A stretch of 64,000 nt of DNA, taken from NCBI GenBank assembly GCA_019155185.1, contig CM032804.1, positions 12,930,992 through 12,994,991 of the forward strand, given 5' to 3'. Source of the stretch: Beaufortia kweichowensis. Lineage: Eukaryota > Chordata > Actinopteri > Cypriniformes > Gastromyzontidae. Positions 63,005-64,000 of this stretch are shown here, one piece after another (the stretch's first letter is position 1; each line of letters opens with the position of its first letter). The notes beneath the pieces were generated by a model. It was not told the origin of the DNA. It worked only from the letters and a program-made list of their open reading frames with translations, and made no database searches. A program made the translations under genes and the position numbers.

Positions 63005-64000
63005 CAGAGTGTTTAAAGGGTATGTCACAGACATTTCATGAACTAAAGAATTATACCAACTTGTGTAAAATGGGTAAATGTTGTTGTTGGGTAAATGATA
63101 AGTATAGGTGGTTTCTCCAAACACAGGAAATCCAGTCTAGAGTCTGAATAAGAGGAATTCATTCACTCCACACAATGAAGGCCAGTTGCAGACATGTATT
63201 TTTTTCACCAGTGAAAGCTAGAGATCAATAATTTTGTTTAAAGGGTGTTTGTCTCCCTCTGTTGTATAAAAAATGCGTTTACGTATTACTAGGGACTGTG
63301 AAGAGCAGAAACACGGGATAACATTACAGGGAATCCAGTAAATACAAAAATAGACTTTTAATAGAGTAAAACTTTCCATCAGTTTCTGTACTTTCACTTA
63401 AGTATAATTTTTATATATATTTTTTATTCCTGTTAAGAATGACATTACAGTATGTAGAGTGCTGGGAATAATTGACAAATGCTTGTTGTGTTTTTTTTTT
63501 ATTCAAAGTAAAAAGTAAATAAAAAAGTTAAAATGAATAAGACATGAAACTTCAATTACTGCCTGTTTATTTCTCACAATAGATATGGAAGGTCAGGTTA
63601 ATTGTATTGCATTGTGGCATGCAGTACGAAGCACAATACACAATAGGTCATTTGGAGATTTAGTGCATTTGTAATGTAGGAAATGTATAAAAGTAAAAAG
63701 TAGTAATAGTATAGTATTTTGAGCATAGCCCTGTGTAAATGAGCCTTTATTTGCATTAATTTAATATGAATTAATTTATGCATAACAGTTAAGTACATCC
63801 ATGAATTAAACATGAACATGAGACTGTGATGTTTCAAAGATTATATTTTATTAAGTCTCAATCTGTGTATATTTTCATGCTTAGATTTCTAAATGTCTTG
63901 AACAAACAAAGGGAAACTTCTTGTCACACTTCTCGTCATTTGCCAGTCCTAAATAGAGGGAAAAAACAGAGAGCAGTATTATTTTATAGCTACAAAGCAA
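63005..64000. other. Intergenic, no gene recognised
   Basis: AT-rich sequence without supported features; the only open frames are short and low-complexity. Confidence 0.55.

Overview
This is nuclear DNA of a ray-finned fish, most likely a cyprinid (carp/minnow group). The genes are split by GT-AG introns and match vertebrate families. Intergenic DNA is AT-rich and carries cypriniform-style short interspersed repeats: a tRNA-derived SINE ending in the 'TTTGGATRAAAGYGTCTGCC' tail, hAT-type and TA-flanked miniature elements, and a GATA microsatellite. I cannot name the species. There is no sign of prokaryotic, plasmid or viral sequence.

Layout. (1) 1-3108 has no gene. (2) 3109-4788 (+) is a three-exon gene for a small two-Ig-domain, B7-like surface protein. 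(3) About 4.8-19.5 kb is a gene desert with degraded repeats. (4) 19728-20354 (+) is an intronless Ras-superfamily GTPase, best matched to the Ras-dva family, with its own CCAAT/TATA-like promoter and poly(A) signal. (5) 24920-30831 (-) is prpsap1: ten coding exons, 356 codons, a regulatory subunit of the PRPP synthetase complex. (6) About 0.95 kb of head-to-head promoter separates it from (7) luc7l3 at 31777-36400 (+), ten coding exons, 457 codons, a U1 snRNP-linked splicing factor with an RS tail; two downstream alternative C-terminal exons are possible. (8) 41182-60781 (+) is a 16-exon, 1148-codon RA-FHA-DIL-PDZ protein of the RASIP1/RADIL family. Its core is closest to RASIP1, but it keeps a RADIL-type linker motif and C-terminal PDZ domain. 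(9) 60.8-64 kb holds a SINE, a GATA/GGAC microsatellite and no recognised gene.

The three large genes were assembled exon by exon. Every junction has GT-AG ends, phases agree, and each total is divisible by three, so all three look intact. The genes do not form an operon or a pathway: nucleotide metabolism (prpsap1), splicing (luc7l3), Rap/Ras adhesion signalling (rasip1-like), developmental Ras signalling (ras-dva) and immune recognition (B7-like) are simply neighbours. The most notable points are the RASIP1/RADIL hybrid architecture, the candidate alternative luc7l3 C-termini, a local duplication bounded by a 29-32 bp flanking repeat, and a Ras-dva gene of a family reported absent from placental mammals. 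Nothing here forces the conclusion that a wholly undescribed system is present.
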